NCBI GenBank assembly: GCA_024402535.1 | Contig: JAKSTN010000023.1 | Coordinates: 1-39,240 of the forward strand | DNA: 39,240 bases | Direction: 5' to 3' | DNA from: Treponema sp. | GTDB taxonomy: Bacteria > Spirochaetota > Spirochaetia > Treponematales > Treponemataceae | Shown: piece by piece, positions 38,876 through 39,240 of the stretch | Numbering within the stretch: the stretch's first letter is position 1 | How the letters are laid out: every line of letters begins with the position of its first letter | Program-made: the position numbers and the translations under genes | Notes under the pieces: model-generated | What the model was told of the DNA's origin: nothing | Database searches by the model: none | Seen by the model: the letters and a program-made list of their open reading frames with translations, nothing else

Positions 38876-39240
38876 TTTTTCCCATAAAATTTTTTTAAAA
38901 ATCTATGAAATGTTAATTTATATCCATTAAACTTAGCTTTTCTTTTAAAGTTAGTTAATTCTTGTAAAGAATATAAATTCAATAAATATTCATCAGCTCC
39001 GGACAAATCATATGAGCAGGGTGTTTTACAAATAACAAATTCAGAATATAATTCAACAAGGAAGTTATATAAATCATCAATAACTTTTTGATACACATTA
39101 AGCGAAAGATTATCCGCGTCAACCAACTCCATCAATAATGCAGGGTATTCAACAGCAAATGTTTGAAATAAATTATATTTTCCTTTTTTTGTAGCATCAT
39201 TATCAAGTTCTGAAAGAATTTTTTTATTCTTTATTACATA
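38872..39240 (-). CDS. C-terminal part of an unidentified protein (5' end beyond window)
   Basis: The minus-strand frame is open from the window edge to the stop at 38872, about 122 residues, with no start needed inside. The visible piece includes TKKGKYNLFQTFAVEYPALLMELVDADN and ends RFLKKFYGKK. I do not recognise it. It is coupled to the GT2 gene and lies in a glycan locus, so a glycosyltransferase or other glycan enzyme is plausible, but nothing in the fragment proves it. Confidence 0.65.
   Translation of the reverse strand, partial: YVIKNKKILSELDNDATKKGKYNLFQTFAVEYPALLMELVDADNLSLNVYQKVIDDLYNFLVELYSEFVICKTPCSYDLSGADEYLLNLYSLQELTNFKRKAKFNGYKLTFHRFLKKFYGKK

Overview
The window looks like a chromosomal segment of a spirochaete, most likely a Treponema of the gut or rumen type. 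This rests on my recognition of protein families and on low-to-moderate GC, export signals and gene clustering, not on a database search. Most genes are on the minus strand. I see no rRNA, CRISPR array or complete insertion sequence. One tRNA gene is present (tRNA-Val, anticodon UAC).

Layout. 1-2000: start of gatB (minus, cut by the window edge), divergent from a small membrane protein. 2000-4800: a lipoprotein, an intergenic repeat patch, tRNA-Val, an RmlD-like reductase and an unknown exported protein. 4830-10190: the rimP-nusA-infB-rbfA translation/transcription operon, with its own promoter, a hairpin terminator inside its leader and a terminator after rbfA. 10220-11620: hisS with its own promoter. 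11630-16630: a YesM/YesN-type two-component system and a solute-binding lipoprotein. 16630-20210 (plus strand): xseA, xseB, mutL. 20360-24755 (minus): ruvA, ruvB and queA in the usual order, but each gap holds an unrelated PD-(D/E)xK nuclease-family gene (Rpn-type and GxxExxY-type). 24800-26505 (plus): a large outer-membrane protein resembling Wzi. 26520-39240 (minus): a surface-polysaccharide and envelope-export locus. It comprises a WecA/TagO-like transferase, a LolD-like ATPase, a beta-barrel protein, a LolA-like protein, two FtsX-type permeases, a Wzz-like protein, glycosyltransferases, an EpsG-like polymerase, a WbsX-like protein and a CatB-like acetyltransferase. A gene cut by the right edge ends the locus. 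The glycosyltransferase part is visibly more AT-rich than the rest.

How the parts work together. The left half is housekeeping: aminoacylation, transcription elongation, translation initiation, 30S maturation and DNA repair. The right half probably builds and exports a cell-surface glycan and envelope components.

Main points of interest. (1) Many promoter-proximal genes have a -10 box 6-7 bp before the start codon and no Shine-Dalgarno sequence, which predicts leaderless mRNAs, whereas most internal operon genes have Shine-Dalgarno sequences. (2) An intrinsic terminator sits between the promoter and the first gene of the nusA operon, a layout suited to NusA feedback. (3) Two nuclease-family genes interrupt ruvA-ruvB-queA, one of them inside imperfect inverted repeats. 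(4) Intergenic hairpins share one architecture but have covarying stems. (5) An acidic DMEQVV motif is shared by a beta-barrel protein and an ABC permease of the same operon.
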